From: a virus
IMG/VR virus record: IMGVR_UViG_3300034072_002187
Location: 1 to 49,387 of that record
Direction: 5' to 3' (one strand)
DNA: 49,387 bases
Position numbers and translations under genes: made by a program. The first letter of the stretch is position 1; each line of letters opens with the position of its first letter. This document shows positions 1 to 7,401 of the stretch, piece after piece. The notes beneath the pieces are model-generated. The model had not been told where the DNA came from and made no database searches. It worked only from the letters and a program-made list of their open reading frames with translations.

Positions 1-12
1 GCCTCGCCCAAT

Positions 13-222
13 TTGAGCGATCAACGGCTCGATGAAATTGCCGCACATCTGCGGCAGGCTTTTGCCGTCAACAGTGACGACAACGTGATGCTTTCGGATC
101 TTGCAACGGCGCTGGACTCGCCGGAACTCGCGGAGATTTTCCAGGAAATCGCGACCCTGCGCAACGAGGAGCTGCAACGGCTCGAGCGCCTGCTCGGCCG
201 GTTCGCACACAACGACCGCTGA
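13..222 (+). CDS. Small hypothetical protein, chromosomal flank
   Basis: A 69-residue acidic, helical protein rich in Leu, Glu and Ala with no family I recognise. The only in-frame start is a TTG at 13, and the frame is open to the window edge, so this may be the C-terminal part of a longer gene. It lies outside the prophage, five bases before the tRNA fragment, and so belongs to the host side of the attachment site. Confidence 0.5.
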   Translation: MSDQRLDEIAAHLRQAFAVNSDDNVMLSDLATALDSPELAEIFQEIATLRNEELQRLERLLGRFAHNDR

Positions 223-226
223 AAAA

Positions 227-272
227 TGGTGCCGGCTACAGGATTCGAACCCGTGGCCCCCTGATTACAAAT
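227..272 (-). tRNA. 3' half of tRNA-Thr(UGU), attachment-site remnant
   Basis: On the minus strand this reads from the anticodon loop (TTTGTAA, anticodon TGT), through the 3' anticodon stem (TCAGG), a variable loop, a T arm (ACGGG / CCTGT around TTCGAAT) and the acceptor end AGCCGGC-A, to an encoded CCA. The match to a tRNA stops abruptly at 272, where the 5' anticodon stem should begin, so D arm and 5' acceptor strand are missing. That is what remains on the host side when a phage integrates into a tRNA 3' end carrying its own copy of that end. The integrase 550 bp away supports this. Confidence 0.85.
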
Positions 273-273
273 T

Positions 274-822
274 ATAGCGTCTTGCTGAAAACATTAGGTT
301 TTTATGTAAACCGCACGTTTTCCCGCTCTTGTTTTTCAATAGCTTGCGTGAACGTGTAAACCGAAATCAGGCCGTCTACAGTGCCGGGAAGGTTGAAATC
401 GTGGGGGACGAAGCCCCCACGATCATCAGAAAATGAAGTCCTTGATTAGCATTCCGAGCTGACCTGCCGAGACGAGCACAGCAAGGTACAGGCGGAGCCT
501 TCGAAGATTGCGCATAGCGTAAACTTTCGCAGGCCGTGACGACACGGCTGTTGAACCGTGCGTGTGCACACACATTTGACGATGGTGTCTGGATGTCGAA
601 ATTGGCACGAGCTCGCGAAGCTGTGCAGTCGGGCTGAGTGGCAGGTCGCGATCGCTTGGACTCTCGGATTATCCTGGGCCGATCCTGGCTGGGTCCGAGT
701 GGGTCTGCGAATCGGATTTTCTGTCTCAGTTATCCGTTCGGGACGCGGCATATCACGCAGGAGCAGTATGTCTAGCCCACCATGACTATTTTTTGCTACC
801 CGCCTTATGCGGTGAGACGATA
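274..822. other. Non-coding attachment arm between att site and integrase
   Basis: About 550 bp without a convincing gene. It holds a 9-bp direct repeat TGTAAACCG at 305-313 and 355-363 (50 bp apart), which could be integrase arm-type or excisionase sites. It also holds a perfect inverted repeat, ATCGTGGGGG (398-407) with CCCCCACGAT (414-423) around ACGAAG. The hairpin has no T run, so it is not a clear intrinsic terminator. A possible 75-codon frame at 558-785 shows no recognisable protein and no good ribosome site. Confidence 0.5.
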
Positions 823-1935
823 TCAGGCGCTTAGACGGTCTACCAAGCTGACAATCACGCGCTCTTCGTCGACGTATCTCGCGCGGATTTCGCCGATGCG
901 TTGGGTGGTCCATCCGACGATGCGCGAGATTTCCTGATCGGTCAGGCGGTGCTGCGCGAGGAACGTGACATAGGTGCCGCGCAGATCGTGCAGCACCCTG
1001 TCAAAGCCTTCGGGCTTCACCCTTTGCCAGACCGATTTGACGCCGGATTCGCCCCAGCCTTCGCCGCGGGTGTTGCGCAGGACTGGCCCCGTGCGGCTCT
1101 GTGCGCCGGTACGCTTCCCGTTTTCGTCCCTGTCCTTCGGGATCTGCTTCTCGAGGCGTTGCAGCAGCTGGCGCAGCTCAGGTAGGATGGGGATGACGGC
1201 GCGGCTCTTTCGCTTCTGCGTGCGCTCGATCACGATGGCTTTCTCGCCAACCTGTTCCCATGACAGGCGCACCAGATCCCCCAGGCGCAGCCCGGTTAGC
1301 CGGGCCAAGCGGATGACGTCCATCAGGTGCGACGGGATGGCGGGGTTGCCGTCCTTGTCCCTGGCATCGTCCAGCGCTTTCCAGTGGCGGGCTTCCCAAA
1401 CCTGATCGGCCTTGTTCACGCGGTGCATCTGCGGGATGCGCGCGGCAACGTTGATGGTGACGATCGCGCGCTCCATCGCCCAACCGAGCAGCGTGGCCAT
1501 CATCGCGCTGGCGCGATCGGCGCTGCGTGGCTGGTTGCGCCAACCATCGCGCCACGCGATCACTTCGCGGCGCATACGCTGATCATTGAAGGCCCCGACC
1601 GGTGCTCCGCCGAAGCGGGCGCTGATGCGATCGAGCCACATCCGGTAATCTTCCTGCGTGCGCGTGGCCAACACAGCGAATTCAGGGCTGGCGCGGTAAT
1701 CATCGATCACGTCGTCAAGCGACTCAATGCGGCCGCCGCGACCAGTGGACTTCGCCTGCTCCGCCAGCGCAAGGGAAAGCAATTCGGGGCCGATGACGGG
1801 GCGGTTGCCGGTGCATTTGTGGATGCTGGGTCCGCCGCGCCATGCGTAAACGTGCCAAGTATCGAGGCCGGACTTACTGGGCTTTCTGACGACGTGGACG
1901 CCGGTCACGATCCTGTTCCTTGTTCTTCCAGGCAT
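823..1935 (-). CDS. int: Tyrosine recombinase (phage integrase)
   Basis: This enzyme would insert and excise the prophage at the adjacent tRNA-Thr. The C-terminal catalytic domain is clear: the first Arg is in TGLRLGDLVRLSW, the HxxR box is HDLR (about residues 316-319) and the nucleophile is the Tyr of RARYVD (about 354 of 370). A SAM-like core-binding domain precedes it. I chose the ATG at 1935; a GTG at 1908 is an alternative. Either start overlaps the upstream 82-aa gene. It is the last gene of the leftward operon and the one nearest the att site, as usual for lambdoid integrases. Confidence 0.93.
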   Translation of the reverse strand: MPGRTRNRIVTGVHVVRKPSKSGLDTWHVYAWRGGPSIHKCTGNRPVIGPELLSLALAEQAKSTGRGGRIESLDDVIDDYRASPEFAVLATRTQEDYRMWLDRISARFGGAPVGAFNDQRMRREVIAWRDGWRNQPRSADRASAMMATLLGWAMERAIVTINVAARIPQMHRVNKADQVWEARHWKALDDARDKDGNPAIPSHLMDVIRLARLTGLRLGDLVRLSWEQVGEKAIVIERTQKRKSRAVIPILPELRQLLQRLEKQIPKDRDENGKRTGAQSRTGPVLRNTRGEGWGESGVKSVWQRVKPEGFDRVLHDLRGTYVTFLAQHRLTDQEISRIVGWTTQRIGEIRARYVDEERVIVSLVDRLSA

Positions 1936-2122
1936 CGAACGGACTCTCCGCGGCGGCCGTGTTGGCAGCAGGCGGCAAGAAAGCGATGCCATCGGTGCGA
2001 ATGTCAATGCCGAAACGATTGGGATCTACGCCGTTGCGCAGCAGTGCCTGAAACGCGCGATCGATTTCGCGGTCGCTGATCAGCGTGCGACGGGGATTGC
2101 GAGGGGCTATCGGGCGGGTCAT
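1874..2122 (-). CDS. Hypothetical protein upstream of integrase
   Basis: An 82-residue basic protein beginning MTRPIAPRNPRRT and ending in a charged Lys/Arg-rich tail. Its ATG overlaps the stop of the upstream gene (ATGA at 2122), and its 3' end overlaps the integrase start by about 60 bp. Its position and size would suit an excisionase or other small recombination directionality factor, but I see no clear winged-helix signature, so that is a positional guess. Confidence 0.65.
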   Translation of the reverse strand: MTRPIAPRNPRRTLISDREIDRAFQALLRNGVDPNRFGIDIRTDGIAFLPPAANTAAAESPFDAWKNKEQDRDRRPRRQKAQ

Positions 2123-2421
2123 CAGCTTTCCAGCCAGGGCAAGAGTTCGCGGCGGACGGCGCGGCCGAAGTTGGTCAGGTCGCGGCCATCGGAGATCTTC
2201 GACGGGGTGTCGCACAGGCCGTGGCGGCGCAGGATGATGGCATCCATCTTATCCCTGGCACGCGGGCCATTGCGGCCCTGCTCGACACGGCCAAGAGCGT
2301 CGACGACGTGCAGGGGCAGTTCGTGCGCGAAGTCTGCCGGGTCAGGCAGATCGGCGAGGTACTGCCTCAGGGCGCGCGCCTCGGCCGAGAACGCATAGTC
2401 GGCATCGGGCATGTAGCTCAT
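2122..2421 (-). CDS. Hypothetical protein
   Basis: A 99-residue protein starting MSYMPDADYAFSAEARALRQ, helical and charged, ending LPWLES. It is coupled by ATGA overlaps on both sides, to the methyltransferase upstream (2418-2421) and to the 82-aa gene downstream (2122-2124). The spacing supports translation. I do not recognise the family. Confidence 0.7.
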   Translation of the reverse strand: MSYMPDADYAFSAEARALRQYLADLPDPADFAHELPLHVVDALGRVEQGRNGPRARDKMDAIILRRHGLCDTPSKISDGRDLTNFGRAVRRELLPWLES

Positions 2422-3038
2422 GCCGCTACCTCGCCCAGCTTGCCGACCTGGTTGCCCCAGCTGCTCCAGCCTTCGCGGGTGGAGCGGGCGAAGAGTTCGA
2501 CCCTCGGGAAATAGCCGAACATCCTTTCGAGATCGGCATAGATGCGATCGGGCTTGCGGCTGTGTTCGCGCTTCGGTTCGACGATCAGCTGCGCAACCGA
2601 GTGATCGAGAACGCGCAGGCCCTTGCCGTGCTTGAACAGCAGGCAGGGTTCCACCTGCTTGCGCGTGTACTTGCCCATGCCGATCGGGCAGGGGGCCACA
2701 TCATCGGTGAAGAGGTCTGCCTGGTTGGGCTTCAGCTGGCGCTGCTTGGCCCAGTAGAACAGGTCCGTGACATAGGTGAAGCCCCACGCGCGGCCGAGCT
2801 CGATCGCCTGATCGAGATGGCTGCCGATCGCCCACATGGCAAGTACGGCATTGTTGGCCGAGATCTCTGCCACGGGCAGGGCCTTCATGTCGTCGATCGA
2901 CATGGTGTCGTAATGGTCCTCGCCCTGCTTTTGCGTGGGCGTGCGCTGCGCACCGGACCATAGCACGGTCTGCCATGGCGGATCGGCGTAGAGCAGCTGG
3001 AAGCGCTTGCCGGCGAGGGAGGCGAAGGGGGAGGTCAT
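2418..3038 (-). CDS. MT-A70-family N6-adenine DNA methyltransferase
   Basis: The N-terminal motif FQLLYADPPWQ carries the catalytic DPPW of the MT-A70 family, followed by YDTMSIDDMKALPV and FVEPKREHSRKPD-type segments typical of phage members of this family. The expected reaction is SAM-dependent methylation of adenine N6, probably protecting phage DNA or altering regulation. The ATG at 3038 overlaps the stop of the upstream Cys-rich gene (ATGA), which decides the start (206 aa). A GTG at 3098 would add 20 residues but would run into the upstream gene. Confidence 0.88.
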   Translation of the reverse strand: MTSPFASLAGKRFQLLYADPPWQTVLWSGAQRTPTQKQGEDHYDTMSIDDMKALPVAEISANNAVLAMWAIGSHLDQAIELGRAWGFTYVTDLFYWAKQRQLKPNQADLFTDDVAPCPIGMGKYTRKQVEPCLLFKHGKGLRVLDHSVAQLIVEPKREHSRKPDRIYADLERMFGYFPRVELFARSTREGWSSWGNQVGKLGEVAA

Positions 3039-3286
3039 TTGCGGCTCGGCGGGGGTGGCGAGGGCATCTTCTCGAAGAAGCGACCCGATGGGCCACACTT
3101 CTCGCGGCCAAGCAGAGTTCGCTCAGTTGCCCGCTCGCTGTACGGATTAAAGGACCCGTGTACGAAATGTGGACCGGTCACCACGTTCGTCTTCTCACGG
3201 ACGATGCGGTGACAGCGTTCTCGCCTGCTCCGAAAGCCCGGCAAATACCAACGGCAATAGCAGCAGAAGGGTGTGCCGCCGCTCAT
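3035..3286 (-). CDS. Small Cys-rich, possibly zinc-binding protein
   Basis: An 83-residue basic protein with Cys8, Cys11, Cys25 and a late Cys in EKCGPSGRFFE, a spacing that could hold one zinc ion. The central part (RCHRIVREKTNVVTGPHF) looks conserved in style rather than random. The start ATG sits one base after the stop of the DUF4326 gene, and its stop overlaps the methyltransferase start. Function unknown. Confidence 0.7.
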   Translation of the reverse strand: MSGGTPFCCYCRWYLPGFRSRRERCHRIVREKTNVVTGPHFVHGSFNPYSERATERTLLGREKCGPSGRFFEKMPSPPPPSRK

Positions 3287-3287
3287 G

Positions 3288-3731
3288 TCAGCCCTGCCCC
3301 TTTGTAGCGTGCTTGCGCTTCGCGGCGAGATAATCGTCAATCGACATGCCGAGGCGCATGCGGCGCAGGGTGACGCCCTGGGCCAGCCATGCGGGTAGGG
3401 GCAGATCAGGGTTGGCGAGGGCGAGCAGGACGTCGGCGTGGCAGGCGCCGCCATCCAGGGCGCACCAGCAGGCCACGTCCTTGCCCTTCAGGTCCGGCAA
3501 CGCGCGATGGATGACGCGGTGGGCCTTCACCTGTAGATCAGGGTCGACATTTTCGCTGACGGAGATGAAGCCGCGGGCGAGCTGCAGGTACTTGGCCGCG
3601 CACTCCGCCCGGGTGCCGTGCTTGCCGACGATGAACACGTTGCCGAGCTTGTCGGGCCGCGCGACGTTGACCGCGCCTTCCGGCAAGCGCCAGCCCTTGG
3701 CGCGGGAGAGGCGGATGCGCTGGGGCATCAT
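3288..3731 (-). CDS. DUF4326 family protein
   Basis: Starts MMPQRIRLSRAKGWRLPEGA and continues NVARPDKLGNVFIVG, the N-terminal signature of DUF4326. A conserved Cys-rich core (DVACWCALDGGACHADVLLALAN) follows. At 147 residues it is of the usual length for the family. DUF4326 proteins are frequent in phage accessory regions, but no biochemical role is established that I can name. It overlaps the upstream gene's stop at 3728-3731. Confidence 0.85.
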   Translation of the reverse strand: MMPQRIRLSRAKGWRLPEGAVNVARPDKLGNVFIVGKHGTRAECAAKYLQLARGFISVSENVDPDLQVKAHRVIHRALPDLKGKDVACWCALDGGACHADVLLALANPDLPLPAWLAQGVTLRRMRLGMSIDDYLAAKRKHATKGQG

Positions 3732-4060
3732 GAAAACAGACTCGGCATGGTGAGAACACGTTCAAACAGTGCGTTGGGATCGACCTCCTCGACGCGCGAA
3801 TAGCCGACTTCGAATTCACCTGTTCCTGACTGCATGTCAGCGACCTGATCGGCGGCGACTTCCTTCGCTTCGGCTGCATCGCTGGCCTTGACGTACACCG
3901 TGTCTGATCCCTCGACAGTCCAGTCGACGCGCACCTTGAACGTGCGAAGCTCCCCTTCGTCGGGTTCGGGGAAGCCCCACGATGGATCATGGTACTTGCG
4001 CATCGCGGTGACAGACGCCGGGAATGGCATTGCCGCGATATCGTGAAGGGTTGGTGCCAT
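3728..4060 (-). CDS. Hypothetical protein
   Basis: A 110-residue acidic protein. The middle segment (LRTFKVRVDWTVEGSDTVYVKASDAAEAKEVAADQVAD) looks like a short beta-alpha unit seen in many small phage proteins, but no named family is recognised. The stop overlaps the next start (ATGA) and the start lies 13 bases after the P-loop gene. Confidence 0.7.
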   Translation of the reverse strand: MAPTLHDIAAMPFPASVTAMRKYHDPSWGFPEPDEGELRTFKVRVDWTVEGSDTVYVKASDAAEAKEVAADQVADMQSGTGEFEVGYSRVEEVDPNALFERVLTMPSLFS

Positions 4061-4073
4061 CGCTCAGCCCCCC

Positions 4074-4337
4074 TTAGACATAACGCCGCTTGGAAAGCGG
4101 GCGCTGATTGGTGATCGGGGCGGAGGCTGTGGCGTCGAACTGCAGATCGGCGAAGTTGAACGATCGGGCTTCCGGCCCGTCATGAGGCTGGTGCGACAGA
4201 TGCAGCGCGTGCGGCGTGAGCCGGTGCTGCTTCGGGTTCCAGTCATCCACCACGATATCGAGGCCGAAGTGTGCGGCGAGAGCGGCGGCGTTGCGGGTCT
4301 TTCCGCAAGCCATCGGGCCATAAACGACAACCTGCAT
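4074..4337 (-). CDS. Small P-loop NTPase-like protein
   Basis: 87 residues with a Walker A motif (GPMACGKT, residues 7-14) directly after an N-terminal beta strand (MQVVVYG), and a VVDDW that could be the second strand. It is too short for a complete kinase, so it may be a minimal nucleotide-binding protein or a reduced kinase. It begins three bases before the end of the ParB-like gene and shares its operon. Confidence 0.75.
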   Translation of the reverse strand: MQVVVYGPMACGKTRNAAALAAHFGLDIVVDDWNPKQHRLTPHALHLSHQPHDGPEARSFNFADLQFDATASAPITNQRPLSKRRYV

Positions 4338-4340
4338 CGC

Positions 4341-5915
4341 TCAGCCCTCCGCCTCGTCGGTCACCAGTTCGTCGGTGCCGTCGTCTTCGTCTTCGGGCTG
4401 CGCAGCCGCCTCTTTGGCTTCGCGTTCCGCCTTCAGTTCGGCGATGAGCTTTTCGCGCTCCTCGGCGGCGAGCTCCTCGTCATAGAGCCGCGTCGCCTCG
4501 GCCTTCTTCGCCTCGACATCGGCCACGGGCACGCGGATCTGCACGGCGACGAGCACGAAGTTCTCGTCGGTTGGATCATCTTCGACCATGCGGGGCTGGT
4601 ACTTGGGCCAGAAGGTGCAGCCGTCGAGCGCGGTATCCTTCAGCAAGCCGCCGGTCAGCTGCGGAACAGCAAGACGCGCGGCGCGGATGCCGATGTGGTA
4701 TTCACGCGCGGACGCGCGCCGCTCCGCTTCCCAGTCGCGCTCTTCATGCGCCGTCTGTTTCTCCTCGGGCCGATACACGCCGATCAGGCGGACCTTGTGG
4801 ATGCCGTCCTCGTCATCCTTGTCGAGAGCGTAGACGCCGATCAGTTCCTTGCGCTTGGCCTTGCCGAGATCGGCCAGATCTTCGAACGAATTGATTCCCC
4901 ATGTCTTAACATAGCCGCCGGGGGCCTTTGGCCACTTGGCGTAGTAGCCGATGCCTTGGCCGGGGGCGTAGAGGCCTTCCTTCAGACCGTGTTCCTTGAC
5001 CAGCGCCGGGATGGCGGCTTCGGCGATCTGCGTGGCCAGCTTTTCGAGCAGGGTGACGTCGACCAGGCGCTGCTGGCCTTCGGTGCCCATGAACATTTCA
5101 CTTTCGATCCGGCCGCCTTCGGCCTGATAGGTGACGAGGCCGACGAACTCCGCCAGCGGGTGATCAAGCGGCAGGGTGCGCTGCCGGACGGCATCGCGGA
5201 TGGTGCTGGGCTTGTGGCCGTTCCACGTATCCTTGGCGCGCTCCTTGAACACCTTCAGCTGCAGCGCGTGATCGGTGGTGGTGGCATAGGCCTTGGCCGC
5301 TTCCAGCCCGATCTCGTTGGTGCGCAGCGCCTCGAGCACTTCGGGGCAGAGACTGGCGAGGCGCATGCGGCCTTCGACGTGGCGCACGCTCTTGCCGAAG
5401 CGGCGGGCAGTGTAGGCAATGGCATCGGCCTCGCTGTTGCCGAGCTTCACCTGCTGCTGCACGATCGTCTGGAACGCGGCGAACTCGTCGGCCGGGTTCA
5501 TGGCGACCTTGTGCAGGTTTTCCGACAGCGACGTTTCGCTGGCTTCGGCGCGGTCCTCGATCATGACCGGTACCGGGTGATCATCGGGCAGGCGTCCGTC
5601 TGCAGCGAGCAACTTCATCGCCTGGAACCTACGGCCGCCGGCGATGACTTCGAACTTGCCGGCCCAGCGATTGGTGCCTTCGGTCTCTTCCACCTTGCTG
5701 GTGGTGAAGTGGGCGGGCACCACGACGAGGTTCTGCTTCAGCCCGCGCGCGGCGATATCGTCGGCCAGGGCGGCGATATCGGCATCGCGTTCGGTGGTGC
5801 GCACGTTGAGATCGGAGAGCAGCAGGGCGCTGAGCGGCAGGGTGGTGATGCCGGAAGTTGCCACCTGCGGGGCGGCGGTTGCGGCGACGGATTCGGACTT
5901 CTTGGGGCGGGCCAT
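4341..5915 (-). CDS. ParB/RepB/Spo0J-like nuclease-domain protein
   Basis: 524 residues. The N-terminal ParB/Srx domain (about 22-150) has LPLSALLLSDLNVR, LADDIAARGLKQNLVV and the nucleotide-binding box VIAGGRRFQAMKLL. A KorB-like helical region follows (FGKSVRHVEGRMRLASL, a plausible helix-turn-helix). The C-terminus is an acidic, Glu-rich tail. ParB-fold proteins bind CTP/ATP and DNA; phage versions may act in regulation or nicking rather than segregation, as no ParA is present here. The start has a strong ribosome site (AAGGAA) eight bases upstream. Confidence 0.88.
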   Translation of the reverse strand: MARPKKSESVAATAAPQVATSGITTLPLSALLLSDLNVRTTERDADIAALADDIAARGLKQNLVVVPAHFTTSKVEETEGTNRWAGKFEVIAGGRRFQAMKLLAADGRLPDDHPVPVMIEDRAEASETSLSENLHKVAMNPADEFAAFQTIVQQQVKLGNSEADAIAYTARRFGKSVRHVEGRMRLASLCPEVLEALRTNEIGLEAAKAYATTTDHALQLKVFKERAKDTWNGHKPSTIRDAVRQRTLPLDHPLAEFVGLVTYQAEGGRIESEMFMGTEGQQRLVDVTLLEKLATQIAEAAIPALVKEHGLKEGLYAPGQGIGYYAKWPKAPGGYVKTWGINSFEDLADLGKAKRKELIGVYALDKDDEDGIHKVRLIGVYRPEEKQTAHEERDWEAERRASAREYHIGIRAARLAVPQLTGGLLKDTALDGCTFWPKYQPRMVEDDPTDENFVLVAVQIRVPVADVEAKKAEATRLYDEELAAEEREKLIAELKAEREAKEAAAQPEDEDDGTDELVTDEAEG

Positions 5916-5938
5916 GGGGTGGTTTCCTTTCAGGGGAA

Positions 5939-7033
5939 TCAGGTGTGGGGGCGGGCTTTGCAGAAGCGGTCAGTGCAGGCGGATGCCTTCGCGCGGCTGA
6001 CGAGCTGTTCGCACTGGGAGCACCAGCCCTTGCCGGTGGTGCCGAAGGCAAAGTCAGAAGGTTTTGCCGTCGGCCTTGGGGCCGAAGGGCGCGGCTCCAC
6101 CAGTGCCGGCTTTGCCGCCATGCCCGGAGCCTTGGAGCTTGCGACCTGCGTTGCAGCAGCTGCGGTCTGCTTTGCAGCGATGTAGGCCTCTTTGGTGCTG
6201 ACAGGTTTTGCACTGGGCACATCTTCGCCCTTGGCGGCGGCGATCATGGTGGCGGCGATCGCGCCGACGATGGACATGGCGGGGAAGCGTTCGCGGTGAA
6301 TGATGCCGCGGCTGAGCCATGTATCGGGCTGGACAGCGCCGATTGCCGCGATCAGGGCGGCGGTGGGAACGGGATCCTGCAGCATCATGTCAAACGCATC
6401 GATCAGCGCCTTGAGCAGCGTGGCCGACTGACGGACCGGCGTTTCGGGATAAGCGGCGCGCAGGGCGGAGAGGGCGAAGCGGACCGGGGCTTCGCCCTTG
6501 AAGGCGTAGACCTTGACCAGCATCGGCGCGCATTCGAGATCGCCGGGCTTGTAGACGGCGGTGTTGCTGCCTTTGCGCACTGTCCAACCTGTCTGCGTGA
6601 TCAGATCGGCAACGGCCTTGGCCTTCGGATCACCAGCGGCGAGCATGCCGTGGAACACCTCGGCCTGGGTAAGCCGCTGGCGCCGGGTATTGAGCTCGAC
6701 AAAGGTCTTGGCCTCGCCCTCGATGCCCAGCGACGACAGGACGACACAAGGCAGGAAGTGGATATCGCCGCGCTCGATCGCGCCGGCATGGCGGTGCTGG
6801 CCATCAAGGATCAGCAGATCGCCATCGGCGCGGCGGGAAACGACAAGGGGCTGGCACAGGGCCCAATCCCATTTCTTCACCATGCCGATGATGATGCGCC
6901 GCGAGGCTGGGCTGTCAGTCGCGCGCTGATAGCTGGGATCGACGGAAAGGCGACCGACCGGGACCTGTTCAAGGCTGGGCGGCGCGCCGACCTGCGGGCC
7001 GCAGGCGACGCGGTTCTGGACGGGGGCGATCAT
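5939..7033 (-). CDS. Second ParB-like (DGQHR-type) protein
   Basis: 364 residues. The N-terminal third has VPVGRLSVDPSYQR, a PLVVSRRADGDLLILDGQHR box and FVELNTRRQRLTQAE, a ParB/DGQHR-type nucleotide-binding fold. The C-terminus is Ala/Pro-rich and ends in a four-Cys unit (WCSQCEQLVSRAKASACTDRFC) that could bind zinc. The ATG overlaps the upstream stop (7030-7033). The two adjacent ParB-like proteins differ in length and tail, so they are paralogous at best. Confidence 0.85.
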   Translation of the reverse strand: MIAPVQNRVACGPQVGAPPSLEQVPVGRLSVDPSYQRATDSPASRRIIIGMVKKWDWALCQPLVVSRRADGDLLILDGQHRHAGAIERGDIHFLPCVVLSSLGIEGEAKTFVELNTRRQRLTQAEVFHGMLAAGDPKAKAVADLITQTGWTVRKGSNTAVYKPGDLECAPMLVKVYAFKGEAPVRFALSALRAAYPETPVRQSATLLKALIDAFDMMLQDPVPTAALIAAIGAVQPDTWLSRGIIHRERFPAMSIVGAIAATMIAAAKGEDVPSAKPVSTKEAYIAAKQTAAAATQVASSKAPGMAAKPALVEPRPSAPRPTAKPSDFAFGTTGKGWCSQCEQLVSRAKASACTDRFCKARPHT

Positions 7034-7401
7034 GCTTGAAACACCTCTAGGAAGCGGGTGAGGGCGCGCTGCATTTCGAGGATGGCGGTGGGGCCTTCCT
7101 GACTTGCGGGGCAATCCCCGGCGAAGTCCCTGGCGAGGGTGCAGGCGCGGGGATGTTCGATCTTCAGCGCGGCGAGCATGGCGCTGGCGAGCAGGGCGAC
7201 AGTCTCTTCCTCGAACGCAAAGGAGGGACTCATCTGGCCTTCGCGGGCGAAGCGCAGCAGCTCTGCCGTGGCGCAACTGGCGGCAGCGGCAGCGACGATC
7301 GCTGCGCTTTGTTCCACCACGCACAGGCACTGTTCCATGCAGAAGCCGGCGTAATCGGTGAAGCCGTGGCCCTGGCAGCGGGTGCATTTCGGATCAGGCA
7401 T
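7030..7401 (-). CDS. Hypothetical protein with DnaJ-like CxxCxGxG motif
   Basis: 123 residues starting MPDPKCTRCQGHGF, a single CxxCxGxG unit followed by Cys residues in FCMEQCLC, so a probable zinc-binding N-terminus. The rest is an alanine-rich helical domain. I chose the ATG at 7401, which overlaps the end of the DUF5131 gene by eight bases; an upstream ATG at 7437 lies deeper inside that gene. Function unknown. Confidence 0.7.
   Translation of the reverse strand: MPDPKCTRCQGHGFTDYAGFCMEQCLCVVEQSAAIVAAAAASCATAELLRFAREGQMSPSFAFEEETVALLASAMLAALKIEHPRACTLARDFAGDCPASQEGPTAILEMQRALTRFLEVFQA

Noticed and set aside
398-423. Perfect 10-bp hairpin as an integrase terminator
   Set aside because: It lacks a T run on either strand; kept only as structure in the attachment arm.
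558-785. Possible 75-residue gene in the attachment arm
   Set aside because: No ribosome site, no family, and a composition unlike neighbouring genes.
4182-6185. Long plus-strand frame (667 codons) opposite the ParB-like and P-loop genes
   Set aside because: It is the mirror of strongly recognisable minus-strand proteins. Such open antisense frames are common in GC-rich DNA, and it has no motif.
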